Assembly (NCBI RefSeq): GCF_031454155.1
Contig: NZ_JAVDQG010000002.1
Span: 124,001-188,000, forward strand
DNA from: Desmospora profundinema
Lineage (GTDB): Bacteria > Bacillota > Bacilli > Thermoactinomycetales > DSM-45169
Direction: 5' to 3'
DNA: 64,000 nt
Part shown: one piece after another, positions 49,326 to 57,964 of the stretch
Layout of the letters: every line of letters starts with the position of its first letter
Position numbering within the stretch: position 1 is the stretch's first letter
Program-made: the position numbers and the translations under genes
Notes under the pieces: generated by a model
Database searches by the model: none
The model's input: only the letters and a program-made list of their open reading frames with translations
Told to the model about the DNA's origin: nothing

Positions 49326-51962
49326 TCAACGATTATCATTTCCTTCACTTAAAATCTCCACAAATCCCTGGTTTCCGTCCACACGAATCATTTGCCCGTC
49401 TTTAATTTTCTTGGTGGCATCCTCCACTCCCACTACCGCAGGAATCCCATATTCCCGGGCCACAACGGCACCGTGTGTCATCAATCCCCCAACTTCGGTC
49501 ACTAATGCCTGGGCTGATTGAAATAAAGGAGTCCAACCGGGATCGGTATGAGGGGCAATCAGGATTTCCCCTTCTTGGAGGTGAGCCTCTTCCGGCTTTT
49601 GAACAACCCGGGCTGTTCCTTCTACCACACCGGCGGAAACCGGGTTTCCGACAAGAGCCCCTTCGGGAAATTCTCCTTGCCTGGGGGAAGCGGTTACCCT
49701 CTCCCCTTCGCTCGTCATGACTCGGGGCGGGTTCAACGTTTGGTGCCATTCATATTGTTCTTTCCGGTCGGCAACCAATGAGGAGACATCTGGTTTAAAC
49801 TCCCCTTTTGAAAGTTGAATCAACTCGTCGAGAGTCAAGTAAAACACCTCTTCCGGATGTTGCAGCACGCCTTTCTTCACCAGCTCTTCCGCTTCCGCCT
49901 GGATCGCTTTTTTGCACTCATCCAAAATCAGAGTCAACAGATATTTGGGGTGTTCCCGAACCCCTCCGATATAGCGATACACCTCGATTAAGCGTTTCAT
50001 CTGTCTGGACTTAAAGCCACTGCTTCCAACCTGATGCAGAATCCGCCGCGCCGTTTCGTCGGCTTCCTGTTCCCCATTTAGGAATTTTTGCCGATGTTCC
50101 CCCGGCTTCACACTCCGCATGTGTCCCAAGATGGCAGGAACCAGTTGGGTAGGGGTTTCGCGCCAGCGAGGCCGGGTCAGGTCAATTTCACCGGCGCATC
50201 GATTTCCGTATTTTCCGATAAAGTCGTCAAAGGCCCGTTTAAACCTCTCACCCCCGTCCACGTGTAACAGTCCTTCATCGAAGGTCTGGTCATCGGCCTG
50301 TTTTAGATACTCCTCCACCTCCGGCAGTTCCCGAACCAGATCAGCCAAATCGCCGATCACAAGGCCCATCTCGCTGGTAATGTTGCCGGGAAGGGATTTA
50401 TTTAACTGGTGCAGTTTTTTATCATCCCCGATCCAACGAACCAGCGCTTTCTTCAACAAGTGGAATGAGATCGGGAAACAAATCACGATTGGTAAGATGT
50501 TTTGCAGCATGCCCTTTCCGAAAATGCTTAATTGATATTGAGCGGCTTCCAGACGCTTCGGTCCGCTTACACCTTGCAACTCTTTACGAACCGCTGTCCA
50601 TTTTTCCTCCATATAACGTTCCACTTTGCTTCTCGCTAATTTCGGATCACGCTTGAAAAGATTGTTCCACACCTCTTTGAGAATGGGAGCAACCAATCGA
50701 TAGGCGGCCTTTATAAAACCCCGTTTTGGGGGAACGTTGAGAAACTCAGGCCGCTCGATCACTTCCCGGATCTCAAGGCTGAGGGCTTCATCAAACAAAT
50801 GCTGAAAGACTCTCGGAAGAATCATTCTTCCCGGCTTGGTACGAAGCACTTCCGTGGGATTCACAAACAGGCGTCCTCCTGCTTCTAAAAAAGCCTGTTT
50901 CGGAAATATGGTTCGTAAGACCGAAATCCCCAGCGGCTTCATCGCATCGGTCATCATTTGTACATGGCCGAACGAGAACATGATACGAAGCGGTTCCTGC
51001 GGGATGTCGGGCAAGGGATAAAGCGACGTAATCGGCCGGCTCTGCACCATAAACCATTCACCGTTCTCCATACAAAACTCAATATCTTGCGGAGAGCCAA
51101 AGTGTTTTTCGATTTTTTTCCCCAACTTAGCCACAGATAAAATCTGGTCATCCGTCAGGACTGGTTTCGTCCCTTGATCCGGAGGCAGGTCCTTTGTCAC
51201 CGTCCCGCCTTCCGGCAGGGGATAAATCCCGATTTTCTTTTCCGATATATTTTTGTGAATGATTTGGCCGTTTTTCACTTTATATAAATCTGCCGACACC
51301 ATGCCGGATACGATGGATTCCCCCAACCCAAAACTGGCATCGATAGACACCACGTTTCGATTCCCATTCGTGGGATCGGCGGTAAACATCACCCCTGCGA
51401 TCTGTGGATTAACCATCTGTTGCACTACCACAGACAGGGAAACCTGACGATGATTAAATCCATTTTTAGCCCGGTAAGCAATCGCCCGATCCGTAAACAA
51501 TGAGGCCCAACATTTCCGGATATGCCGGAGCAATTCATCTCGCCCCCGGATGTTTAAGTAAGTATCCTGCTGACCGGCAAAAGATGCGGTCGGCAAATCC
51601 TCCGCTGTCGCGCTGGAACGAACCGCATACGAAATCTCCTTCCCCGCCGATTCCCAAGCATAAATGATTTCCTGTTCCAACGGGGCAGGGATCGCCAGTT
51701 GCTCCAAATGGGTACGAATCCGTTCTCCCCACTTGCGCAACGGTTCCAAATCCTGAGGGTCCAAGATATCCAAAGACTCGAAAAACGTCTCCATGTCGGA
51801 ACTGGTTGCGATGAAATCTTGGAAAGCAAAGGTGGTGACACAGAAGCCATCCGGCACTGGAAAACCCGCCTTGCTCAGTTCACCCAGGTTGGCTCCTTTT
51901 CCACCGACATACGGGAGACTGGAACGATCCACCTGATTGAAAAACAAGACATACGATTTCAT
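49326..51962 (-). CDS. rph: rifampicin phosphotransferase (PEP-synthase-like), 878 aa
   Basis: Three-domain enzyme: ATP-binding domain at the N-terminus (YVGGKGANLGELSKAGFPVPDGF, YAVRSSATAEDLPTASFAGQQDTYLN), rifampicin-binding domain about 330-780, and a C-terminal swivelling His domain with H830 in GGLMTHGAVVAREYGIPAVVG. Order and length match Listeria/Bacillus RPH, which inactivates rifamycins by phosphorylation with ATP. True PEP synthases are shorter in the middle and lack this order. Often annotated as pps. ATG follows AGGAGGCATGCCCG. Confidence 0.88.
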   Translation of the reverse strand: MKSYVLFFNQVDRSSLPYVGGKGANLGELSKAGFPVPDGFCVTTFAFQDFIATSSDMETFFESLDILDPQDLEPLRKWGERIRTHLEQLAIPAPLEQEIIYAWESAGKEISYAVRSSATAEDLPTASFAGQQDTYLNIRGRDELLRHIRKCWASLFTDRAIAYRAKNGFNHRQVSLSVVVQQMVNPQIAGVMFTADPTNGNRNVVSIDASFGLGESIVSGMVSADLYKVKNGQIIHKNISEKKIGIYPLPEGGTVTKDLPPDQGTKPVLTDDQILSVAKLGKKIEKHFGSPQDIEFCMENGEWFMVQSRPITSLYPLPDIPQEPLRIMFSFGHVQMMTDAMKPLGISVLRTIFPKQAFLEAGGRLFVNPTEVLRTKPGRMILPRVFQHLFDEALSLEIREVIERPEFLNVPPKRGFIKAAYRLVAPILKEVWNNLFKRDPKLARSKVERYMEEKWTAVRKELQGVSGPKRLEAAQYQLSIFGKGMLQNILPIVICFPISFHLLKKALVRWIGDDKKLHQLNKSLPGNITSEMGLVIGDLADLVRELPEVEEYLKQADDQTFDEGLLHVDGGERFKRAFDDFIGKYGNRCAGEIDLTRPRWRETPTQLVPAILGHMRSVKPGEHRQKFLNGEQEADETARRILHQVGSSGFKSRQMKRLIEVYRYIGGVREHPKYLLTLILDECKKAIQAEAEELVKKGVLQHPEEVFYLTLDELIQLSKGEFKPDVSSLVADRKEQYEWHQTLNPPRVMTSEGERVTASPRQGEFPEGALVGNPVSAGVVEGTARVVQKPEEAHLQEGEILIAPHTDPGWTPLFQSAQALVTEVGGLMTHGAVVAREYGIPAVVGVEDATKKIKDGQMIRVDGNQGFVEILSEGNDNR

Positions 51963-52085
51963 CGGGCATGCCTCCTCCTTTTTTACGGATCATCCAGATA
52001 TGCGTGTCCTCCGTGTTACATGACACCCTTTCATCAAAGACCCAAAACAACCGTCCATCCCTTGGATTTACGTCCATTCACGGTC

Positions 52086-52127
52086 AATATATCACATTGA
52101 TTTTTAAGTTGTAATGTAAGTACTTAC
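52086..52127 (-). promoter_or_regulatory. rph promoter with TetR-type operator
   Basis: Minus-strand promoter TTACAA (52114-52109), 17-base spacer, TATATT (52091-52086). Just upstream and partly touching the -35 is the perfect palindrome GTAAGTACTTAC (52116-52127), extended as ATGT…ACAT, a likely site for the operon's own TetR regulator. Confidence 0.6.
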
Positions 52128-52313
52128 TTTACATATGTGAAGTCCTCAAAACTGCGACGAGACTTCCTGCGAAGCGACTCCAAAGTCCTACGACTATATA
52201 GGGATCTTTTTTCAGCATGTCGACTGAAGCGAAAAAAAACAAACTATCGTATTTTTAAACAAACAGGCTGCTAATCGCTCCATACCAGTCCTCACCCATA
52301 AGGAGGAGAAAAA

Positions 52314-52742
52314 ATGAACGGTAAACGAGAAGCTCATGAGCAAGAGAGCGTCGCCATCAGACAAACAGTTGCTGAGATGGAGGCCGCATTTAATCAACAT
52401 AATGCCGATGAGTTGGATCGTCACTTTACTCCAGATGCCACGTGGGTCAATGTGTTTGGTGAACGGCTGTCCGGCCGGAAACAAATCAATCATGTGCACC
52501 AGCGCGTTTTGGCTGGTCCGCTACGCAATGCATACGCGCGTTATTCCGTCGAGAGTATCCTGTTTGTGCGTGCCGATGTAGCCGTTACCCATGTACGGCA
52601 GTACCCGACAACCTCCGAGGGAAAAATCATAGAAGACGGGCAGGGGAGTCTCGCGATCTATGTCATGGTAAAAGAGCAAGGAACATGGTGGATCGCCGCT
52701 GGACAGAATACGCTCGTCCAATCCACCCCGAAATCGCAGTAG
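52314..52742 (+). CDS. SgcJ/EcaC / SnoaL-like NTF2-fold protein, 142 aa
   Basis: Cone-shaped NTF2 fold: IRQTVAEMEAAFNQHNADELDRHFTPDATWVNVFG and RKQINHVHQRVL are typical of the SgcJ/DUF4440 group. Function in this setting unknown. ATG follows AAGGAGGAGAAAAA. Confidence 0.85.
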   Translation: MNGKREAHEQESVAIRQTVAEMEAAFNQHNADELDRHFTPDATWVNVFGERLSGRKQINHVHQRVLAGPLRNAYARYSVESILFVRADVAVTHVRQYPTTSEGKIIEDGQGSLAIYVMVKEQGTWWIAAGQNTLVQSTPKSQ

Positions 52743-52845
52743 TCATGGACACAATCCTCCTGGATACCCGTTAAAAATCCATCTAACCCTCTCATGTTGA
52801 GAACACCGGTCCCCGCGGAAATCATCATGTATCGATAGAAACAAT

Positions 52846-52869
52846 AGGGCCGGCAAAATTGCCGGCCCT
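52846..52869 (-). terminator. terminator after the 158-aa gene
   Basis: AGGGCCGGCA/TGCCGGCCCT stem with a short loop, then ATTGTTTC on the minus strand. Confidence 0.7.
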
Positions 52870-52873
52870 GTTC

Positions 52874-53350
52874 CTACACAATATTTCTTTGTCTTAGAAT
52901 ATGGATCGCCCGGTTCACATCTGATACATTCAAAAATAATCTCGTATCTTCTCCGAGGTATATGGCCTTTACTCTCACTCTAAACCATAAGGCTCCGAAC
53001 AGTGTGTTAATCACACCGGGAGTCCCTGGTATGATTCGACGAAATTGAATTACTTTCTCCTCTTGAAAGCGAACACCCAAAAAACGAAGGATACTCCTTA
53101 CGATCCGAAGATCCCGGGGCCTTTCAAAATCAGGAGGCCCGACCACGAACTTAACCAAATTGAATCGGTTGCTGATCTTGGTTTGGAAATATCCAGTAAT
53201 ATTGGTTCTGGTAAAGGCAATCCCACTTAAAATGCGATGAAGTGTAGGATCGTCCGTCACAAACGTAAATTGGGTTCTGATATTGAAAGAACCGTTGTTT
53301 TGACCGATTTTTATTCGTCCTCCTTCTTTCACTCTTCCTCCCCCCTTCAT
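52874..53350 (-). CDS. hypothetical protein, 158 aa
   Basis: Not recognised with certainty. The N-terminus is Gly/Lys-rich; residues 20-100 (RTQFTFVTDDPTLHRILSGIAFTRTNITGYFQTKISNRFNLVKFVVG) have the alternation of strands and a helix seen in ACT-like small-ligand domains. No signal or membrane segment. RBS GGGGGGAGGAAG near ATG 53350. Confidence 0.6.
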   Translation of the reverse strand: MKGGGRVKEGGRIKIGQNNGSFNIRTQFTFVTDDPTLHRILSGIAFTRTNITGYFQTKISNRFNLVKFVVGPPDFERPRDLRIVRSILRFLGVRFQEEKVIQFRRIIPGTPGVINTLFGALWFRVRVKAIYLGEDTRLFLNVSDVNRAIHILRQRNIV

Positions 53351-53432
53351 TTCAATCGCATTATTTTATGCTTGTATTGAAAAGGAATCACGGCTGTTGC
53401 CTCTCGAGTAGCCAATCGACAGAAAGTCCCTT

Positions 53433-53672
53433 TAGGGCTTGTCTGTACAATCCGTAAGGCGAGATCCCGGGTTGCTATGGCTGTCTTCGTTTCGTTGCAA
53501 AAAGCGCAAAGGCTCTCCGCCAGCCACACCGACCCTCTCTTGTTCTTGCGAAAAATTGAATTACCAGACAGGCCCTAGGCGAGACTTGTGCTCTGTGAGT
53601 GCAAAGGCGACCCAAAGGCCATACCAACCCTCCCTTTTTCTCACGGAAAAATGAATGACCAGACAAGCCCTA
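53433..53672. repeat. MITE-like element and adjacent partial copy
   Basis: 53433-53577 is a 145-base element with ends TAGGGCTTGTCTG and CAGACAGGCCCTA, the best-kept copy in the window. It is followed at once by 53578-53672, a right-end piece ending CAGACAAGCCCTA, whose inner part (CTGTGAGTGCAAAGG) also occurs in the copy at 41213. Confidence 0.8.
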
Positions 53673-53691
53673 AAAGGAGGGACGACAAATA

Positions 53692-53720
53692 TAAAAAAAG
53701 GCCGGTCTATTCCGGCCCCT
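53692..53720 (-). terminator. terminator of the comG operon
   Basis: AGGCCGG/CCGGCCC stem, then seven T on the minus strand, 18 bases beyond the comGG stop. Confidence 0.82.
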
Positions 53721-53737
53721 TTCCATTCACCCCGTGC

Positions 53738-54103
53738 TCATCGTTCCCAGCGGATTACGGTACACGTCTTCCGATCCAACCAAACCCGGATGGTTTGCTT
53801 GACCCCCTGCCCTTCCGCGGTTGATATGATCACACCTTCCCCACCCCGGATCACACTTTGGGTGACGACCTCCATCCCGTTTAATTGAGTGGTGATAGTT
53901 CCGAATTGCTCCTGCTGACAAATCTTCTCCTGCATGCGGGCGATGCCGCTTTCTGCGGCATACTGGGCGCGAAGCATCTGCCAGTCCGTGACGGTGCTGT
54001 GCCGAGCCTGCAGAGATTGGGAGAGAGTGGCCGTCACCAGCAGAAACACCAGAACCATCACACCCAGGACCAAGGGAAGGGCAATTCCCCGTTCATCTGT
54101 CAT
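53738..54103 (-). CDS. comGG: competence pseudopilus protein ComGG-like, 121 aa
   Basis: Last gene of the comG operon. Short positive start (MTDERGIALP), one membrane helix (LVLGVMVLVFLLVTATL) and a PilX-like AAESGIARMQ segment. A minor pseudopilin-like protein without the usual prepilin Glu5 motif, as expected for ComGG. ATG overlaps the comGF stop (ATGA). Confidence 0.78.
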   Translation of the reverse strand: MTDERGIALPLVLGVMVLVFLLVTATLSQSLQARHSTVTDWQMLRAQYAAESGIARMQEKICQQEQFGTITTQLNGMEVVTQSVIRGGEGVIISTAEGQGVKQTIRVWLDRKTCTVIRWER

Positions 54104-54621
54104 GGTGCTGTCCTCCCTCGAAAATAAAGCCGGGCTTCTCGGTCACCATGCCAGTTTTGCAGCCCGATCTCCACGTGGACACCGGTGCCGTCCGGGGAAA
54201 AAACGACCCAGTAGACATCGTGGGCCAGGATGGTGGTTCCCTGAAAACGGCTTTCCCCCAGCGGGCGCACACTGCGGATAATCCGGCGCCGGTCGTGTTT
54301 GTAGCGGATCGTTTCTCCTGTCGGCGTCTCCATCAAGAGCCATCCTTCCTTCGACAACCGGTGGTGGGTACAGGAACGAATTTCATCCCGGACGTCGGCG
54401 GCAAAGGCCGACAGTTCCATCTGCAGCTGCTGTTCCCAGAATGCTTCTTTCATCCCTTTTTCCACATGAAAAGAAACCGACATCACGACCGGGACAAACA
54501 GCAGCAACAACATCAACACAACCGAAAACTCCACATAGGTGAACCCCTCCTGCCCCGTTAAGGCATGTATTGAAGGGCGCGCAGTCGGAGTTGTTGCGTT
54601 TGATCGCGTCTGTCTTGCCAT
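54100..54621 (-). CDS. comGF: competence pseudopilin ComGF-like, 173 aa
   Basis: Prepilin motif G-FTYVEF preceded by GQE near residue 25 and a hydrophobic helix. Start ATG 54621 has GGAGGTGCA directly ahead and lies inside the comGE frame (64-base overlap). The leader before the cleavage site is longer than usual (about 24 residues). Confidence 0.78.
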   Translation of the reverse strand: MARQTRSNATTPTARPSIHALTGQEGFTYVEFSVVLMLLLLFVPVVMSVSFHVEKGMKEAFWEQQLQMELSAFAADVRDEIRSCTHHRLSKEGWLLMETPTGETIRYKHDRRRIIRSVRPLGESRFQGTTILAHDVYWVVFSPDGTGVHVEIGLQNWHGDREARLYFRGRTAP

Positions 54622-54923
54622 TGCACCTCCACTTGGGTTCCGGCCAGGCGGGATCCGGCCCGTTTTTGCTTCCATCGAACATCAAATCGTGTGCCGTCCA
54701 CTTGTTCCCGTGTTGAACCCTCCTGCGGCAAGGGGAAGGGGCGGATTTGCAGCTCTTCCATGTGCCGTTCCAGTAACAACACTGCTTGCATCCGCTGTGC
54801 TTGCAGATGCTGTTGTTCCCTCACCTCCGTCATGATGGGAATCCCCACTGCCAAAATCACGCTAAGCACCATCAAAGCCGTCACCACTTCTACCAGGGTA
54901 AACCCCTTCTCCGCCCCTCTCAT
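54558..54923 (-). CDS. comGE: competence pseudopilin ComGE-like, 121 aa
   Basis: Type IV prepilin-like start RGAEKG-FTLVEVVTALMVLSVILAVG with cleavage site and Glu5. Overlaps comGD by four bases (ATGG/TGA region at 54920-54923). Minor pseudopilin of the DNA-uptake pilus. Confidence 0.82.
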   Translation of the reverse strand: MRGAEKGFTLVEVVTALMVLSVILAVGIPIMTEVREQQHLQAQRMQAVLLLERHMEELQIRPFPLPQEGSTREQVDGTRFDVRWKQKRAGSRLAGTQVEVQWQDRRDQTQQLRLRALQYMP

Positions 54924-55489
54924 GGTCCCGTCTCCACCCGGGGGCGGCCGGAAGCCACCTGGATGATCACCTTTCCCACCAACTCACCCCCGGACCGAAG
55001 CGACAGCGTACCGCCCCGTACTTGACCGGTGCGCCGAAAGAGGATTCGATCCCCGGGATAATTGCTCTCCACCTGGAACCGGGACGGCATCTTCCCTTGC
55101 CGGATGACCTGTCCGTCTCGCATGATGCGGTAGATTCCAGCCTCAGAATCCAACGCCAGCACCACCTCTTCCTCCCTCACCGTCGCTTCCCGCTGAGCCA
55201 TGCGGATGTCGGAAGCCAACACTCCAAGAAACAAATCCCGCTCCACCCGGTCGGCCCACTGGACAAAAGCAGGGTAGCAAAGCCCTGCGAGGAGGGAAAT
55301 CAACAACAGCGTCACTTGCAGCTCCACCAGGTTCCAACCGCCTTCATCTCGCCACCCGATCCATCCCGGACCCGTCCGCTTCTTCCATCGGCCCGGAGCA
55401 CTAGGGTGTGTCTGATCCATCCGTTTGGCGAGCTCCCGGGTCGATGTGACTGTTTTCGTTTCGTTCCCATACACGCCCTCAATCACCAT
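54920..55489 (-). CDS. comGD: competence pseudopilin ComGD-like, 189 aa, with repeat-derived N-terminus
   Basis: From residue 50 it is a GspH/ComGD pseudopilin: DEGGWNLVELQVTLLLISLLAG. Residues up to about 30 (MVIEGVYGNETKTVTSTREL…) are encoded by a left-end piece of the MITE-like repeat at 55402-55478. A start at ATG 55420 (MDQTHPSAPG) also lies in the repeat; there is no start codon in frame between the repeat and the prepilin motif. The leader is thus foreign and long, and cleavage by ComC may be affected. Confidence 0.72.
   Translation of the reverse strand: MVIEGVYGNETKTVTSTRELAKRMDQTHPSAPGRWKKRTGPGWIGWRDEGGWNLVELQVTLLLISLLAGLCYPAFVQWADRVERDLFLGVLASDIRMAQREATVREEEVVLALDSEAGIYRIMRDGQVIRQGKMPSRFQVESNYPGDRILFRRTGQVRGGTLSLRSGGELVGKVIIQVASGRPRVETGP
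55402..55478. repeat. solo left end of the MITE-like repeat inside comGD
   Basis: TAGGGTGTGTCTGATCCATCCG at the end, then GGCGAGCTCCCGGG and CTGTTTTCGTTTCGTT, matching 53433-53500 with substitutions. No right end follows. Confidence 0.7.
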
Positions 55490-55817
55490 GGATGGAACAC
55501 TTCACCCTTTTTTCTACGGAGGCGTTAGGATGGATGGAATACTTGCCTTTTGCCGGACAGTTGGGAGCGGTGCGCAGATAGCCCCGGCGATGCAGCTGTT
55601 CCACACTGGTGGGATAACTGCCCATTTCCAGATAGTAGTTGTCCGCTTGCGAACCAATCAATTTCCGGTTGGCTTCGCAAGATTTTTCCTGGGCCGACTC
55701 CCCTGCCGCTTTTAGGTTGGGCAGGGCAATGGCGATAATTACCGCGATCACAAACAGCACCACCAGCATTTCAATCAGCGTAAAACCCCGCTCATCTCTC
55801 CACAGCCGCTTTCTCAC
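55479..55817 (-). CDS. comGC: major competence pseudopilin ComGC, 112 aa
   Basis: Clear class: RKRLWRDERG-FTLIEMLVVLFVIAVIIAIALPNL, with prepilin cleavage after G and Glu5. Two Cys at the C-terminal half could form the stabilising disulfide. GTG 55817 follows AAAGGAGTGATCCAT. Confidence 0.9.
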   Translation of the reverse strand: MRKRLWRDERGFTLIEMLVVLFVIAVIIAIALPNLKAAGESAQEKSCEANRKLIGSQADNYYLEMGSYPTSVEQLHRRGYLRTAPNCPAKGKYSIHPNASVEKRVKCSIHGD

Positions 55818-55833
55818 ATGGATCACTCCTTTC

Positions 55834-56886
55834 TCACATGGCCTGCACCAGATGTAACATGGGCAAAAACATGGCAATCACGGTGGCGGCCATAAACAAA
55901 CCGATGATAAAAATTAAAATCGGCTCCAAACTCTTCGTCCATCGTTTCAACCGCTCCCGAATCATCATTTCGGCCCCTTTGCCCAATGTGAGAAGCGATT
56001 GGTCCAACCGGCCGGATTCCTCTCCCAACGCGGCCAGCCGCGCCAAAGCGGGCAGAAACCGATCTCCCTCTTTCTCCACGGATCGATGGAACGACTGTCC
56101 CTGCAACAACCCCGCACGAATGCGAGCGACACTGCGGGCTAGCGGTCTCCAGGGACTTAATTCCTTCATGATCTCCACCGCCCGCAATAAGGGGACTCCC
56201 GATTGGAGCATCGTTCCCAATTGAACAGACAGATAATGAGTGAAACGCAAGGAGTAGAACGACCGCAACCCAGGGAGGCGCCGCCACCATTCCTCGACCG
56301 TCTCCTGACGATCCGAAGGCAGGTAGCGCACCGATATCCGCAAAATCAAGATGAATAAGACCATTCCGGCACCCGCCACCCCGATCACCGGGAGAAATCC
56401 ATGGATCATCAGCACCATCTGGGTATAGGCCGGCAGTTCCAACCCCATCGCTTCATACAATTCACGAAACCGAGGAACCACTGTTGTCATCAAAAAGAAG
56501 AAAGAAAAACCCACTAATACCAGCACCACCAGCGGATAAGCCACGGCTTGGGATATGTCCCGACGAAAACGATACTGCTGACTGTAGTAGGATTCACACT
56601 GTTTTAATCCAAACGCCAGGTTCCCGTGCTCTTCCGACGCCCGGATAAAGGAGACAAACAGCGACGGGAACCCTGCACCTGCCAACGCCTGTGACAAACT
56701 CCTTCCATTGTCCAGATCCACCAGGATCCCATGGGCTTCCTCCGGCCTTAGCACCTTTTGCTCCTGTAACAGGCGCAGACTGGGAACCAGGGGAAAACCC
56801 GCATCCAACAGGTGACCCAAATGTTGGCCCACTTGGGCCAGTTGATCCACCCTAATGCGCTTCTTCCTTTTCCGTGAGTGACTCAT
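55834..56886 (-). CDS. comGB: competence platform protein ComGB, 350 aa
   Basis: GspF/PilC-type inner-membrane platform with two repeats of the T2SF domain and three membrane helices (PLVVLVLVGFSFFFLMTTVVP, IGVAGAGMVLFILILRI, ILIFIIGLFMAATVIAMFLPM). Overlaps the comGA 3' end by 35 bases. Confidence 0.88.
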   Translation of the reverse strand: MSHSRKRKKRIRVDQLAQVGQHLGHLLDAGFPLVPSLRLLQEQKVLRPEEAHGILVDLDNGRSLSQALAGAGFPSLFVSFIRASEEHGNLAFGLKQCESYYSQQYRFRRDISQAVAYPLVVLVLVGFSFFFLMTTVVPRFRELYEAMGLELPAYTQMVLMIHGFLPVIGVAGAGMVLFILILRISVRYLPSDRQETVEEWWRRLPGLRSFYSLRFTHYLSVQLGTMLQSGVPLLRAVEIMKELSPWRPLARSVARIRAGLLQGQSFHRSVEKEGDRFLPALARLAALGEESGRLDQSLLTLGKGAEMMIRERLKRWTKSLEPILIFIIGLFMAATVIAMFLPMLHLVQAM

Positions 56887-57964
56887 CCGTCACCTCCACC
56901 ACCCGATGATACTCGGCAACCGTTGTTTGACCGGTAAGCACTTTTTCCAACACCACTTCCTGCAACGAGCGCATTCCCTCCCGATTAAACGCTTGCCGCA
57001 ATCGGGATAGAGAAGCCCTCTCCACCACCAGCGGCTGCATCTCTTCTATCATCAACAGCACCTCAAAGGCACCGGTGCGCCGTCGGTAGCCGGTTTGGTG
57101 ACAATGTTCACATCCGGGTCCGCGGCACTCGCTGCAGATCAGCCGGATCAGCCGCTGCGCAATTACACCGGTCAAGGCGGAAGCAATTTTATAAGGCTCG
57201 ATTTCCATATCCAGCAGACGGGTGATCGTGCTGGGTGCGTCTGTGGTGTGTAAGGTGGTTAACACCTTATGTCCGGTCAGTGCCGCCCGAATAGCAATGT
57301 CAGCGGTTTCTCTGTCTCTTACCTCCCCCACCATGATCACGTCGGGATCTTGTCGCAACACCGCACGCAAGCCCATCGCAAAGGTGAGTCCCGCTTTTCG
57401 GTTAATCTGGACCTGATTCACCCCCGGCAGCTGATATTCCACCGGATCTTCCAATGTAACCACATTGCGCTCGGGACGGTTCAATTCTTGCAGCATCGCA
57501 TACAAGGTCGTAGTTTTCCCCGTCCCGGTCGGACCGGTTACGATGATAAATCCTCCCGGCATTCCGATCATGGTTTTCAACCGTGCCGCCTCGTCGACTC
57601 CCATTCCCAATTCGGATAAAGAAAGCAATTCGGGACGATTGCGCAGCAGGCGCAGTACCAGCTTTTCTCCATACAACATCGGCATGCTGGATACACGAAT
57701 ATCCACCCGCTCGGTCTGATGATGAACCGCCATCGCCCCATCCTGGGGGAGCCTCTTCTCTCCAATGTCCATATGGGCCATCACCTTAATGCGGGAGACC
57801 AGTGCTCCCAACGCCTCTTTGGGAAAGCGGCTTACGGGAACCAAAAACCCATCCACCCGCTGGCGGACACAGACATGATCGATGCGCGGCTCCAGATGCA
57901 AATCACTGGCCCCTGATTCAATCGCTTCTTTTAGTAGCTCCGTGACGGTTTGAGCGGCATCCAC
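56852..57964 (-). CDS. comGA: competence traffic ATPase ComGA, 370 aa
   Basis: GspE/PilB-type secretion ATPase driving pseudopilus assembly. ASDLHLEP near residue 19, Walker A GPTGTGKT near 145, Asp box, His box (TTLHTTDAPSTITRL) and a C-rich zinc loop CSECRGPGCEHCHQTGY near 285. GTG 57964 behind AAGGAGGTGAGGGG. First gene of the comG operon; I see no certain ComK box upstream. Confidence 0.92.
   Translation of the reverse strand: MDAAQTVTELLKEAIESGASDLHLEPRIDHVCVRQRVDGFLVPVSRFPKEALGALVSRIKVMAHMDIGEKRLPQDGAMAVHHQTERVDIRVSSMPMLYGEKLVLRLLRNRPELLSLSELGMGVDEAARLKTMIGMPGGFIIVTGPTGTGKTTTLYAMLQELNRPERNVVTLEDPVEYQLPGVNQVQINRKAGLTFAMGLRAVLRQDPDVIMVGEVRDRETADIAIRAALTGHKVLTTLHTTDAPSTITRLLDMEIEPYKIASALTGVIAQRLIRLICSECRGPGCEHCHQTGYRRRTGAFEVLLMIEEMQPLVVERASLSRLRQAFNREGMRSLQEVVLEKVLTGQTTVAEYHRVVEVTDESLTEKEEAH

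Noticed and set aside
49326-51962. Naming the 878-aa enzyme phosphoenolpyruvate synthase
   Set aside because: The domain order with a long central domain and a C-terminal His domain fits rifampicin phosphotransferase rather than PpsA.
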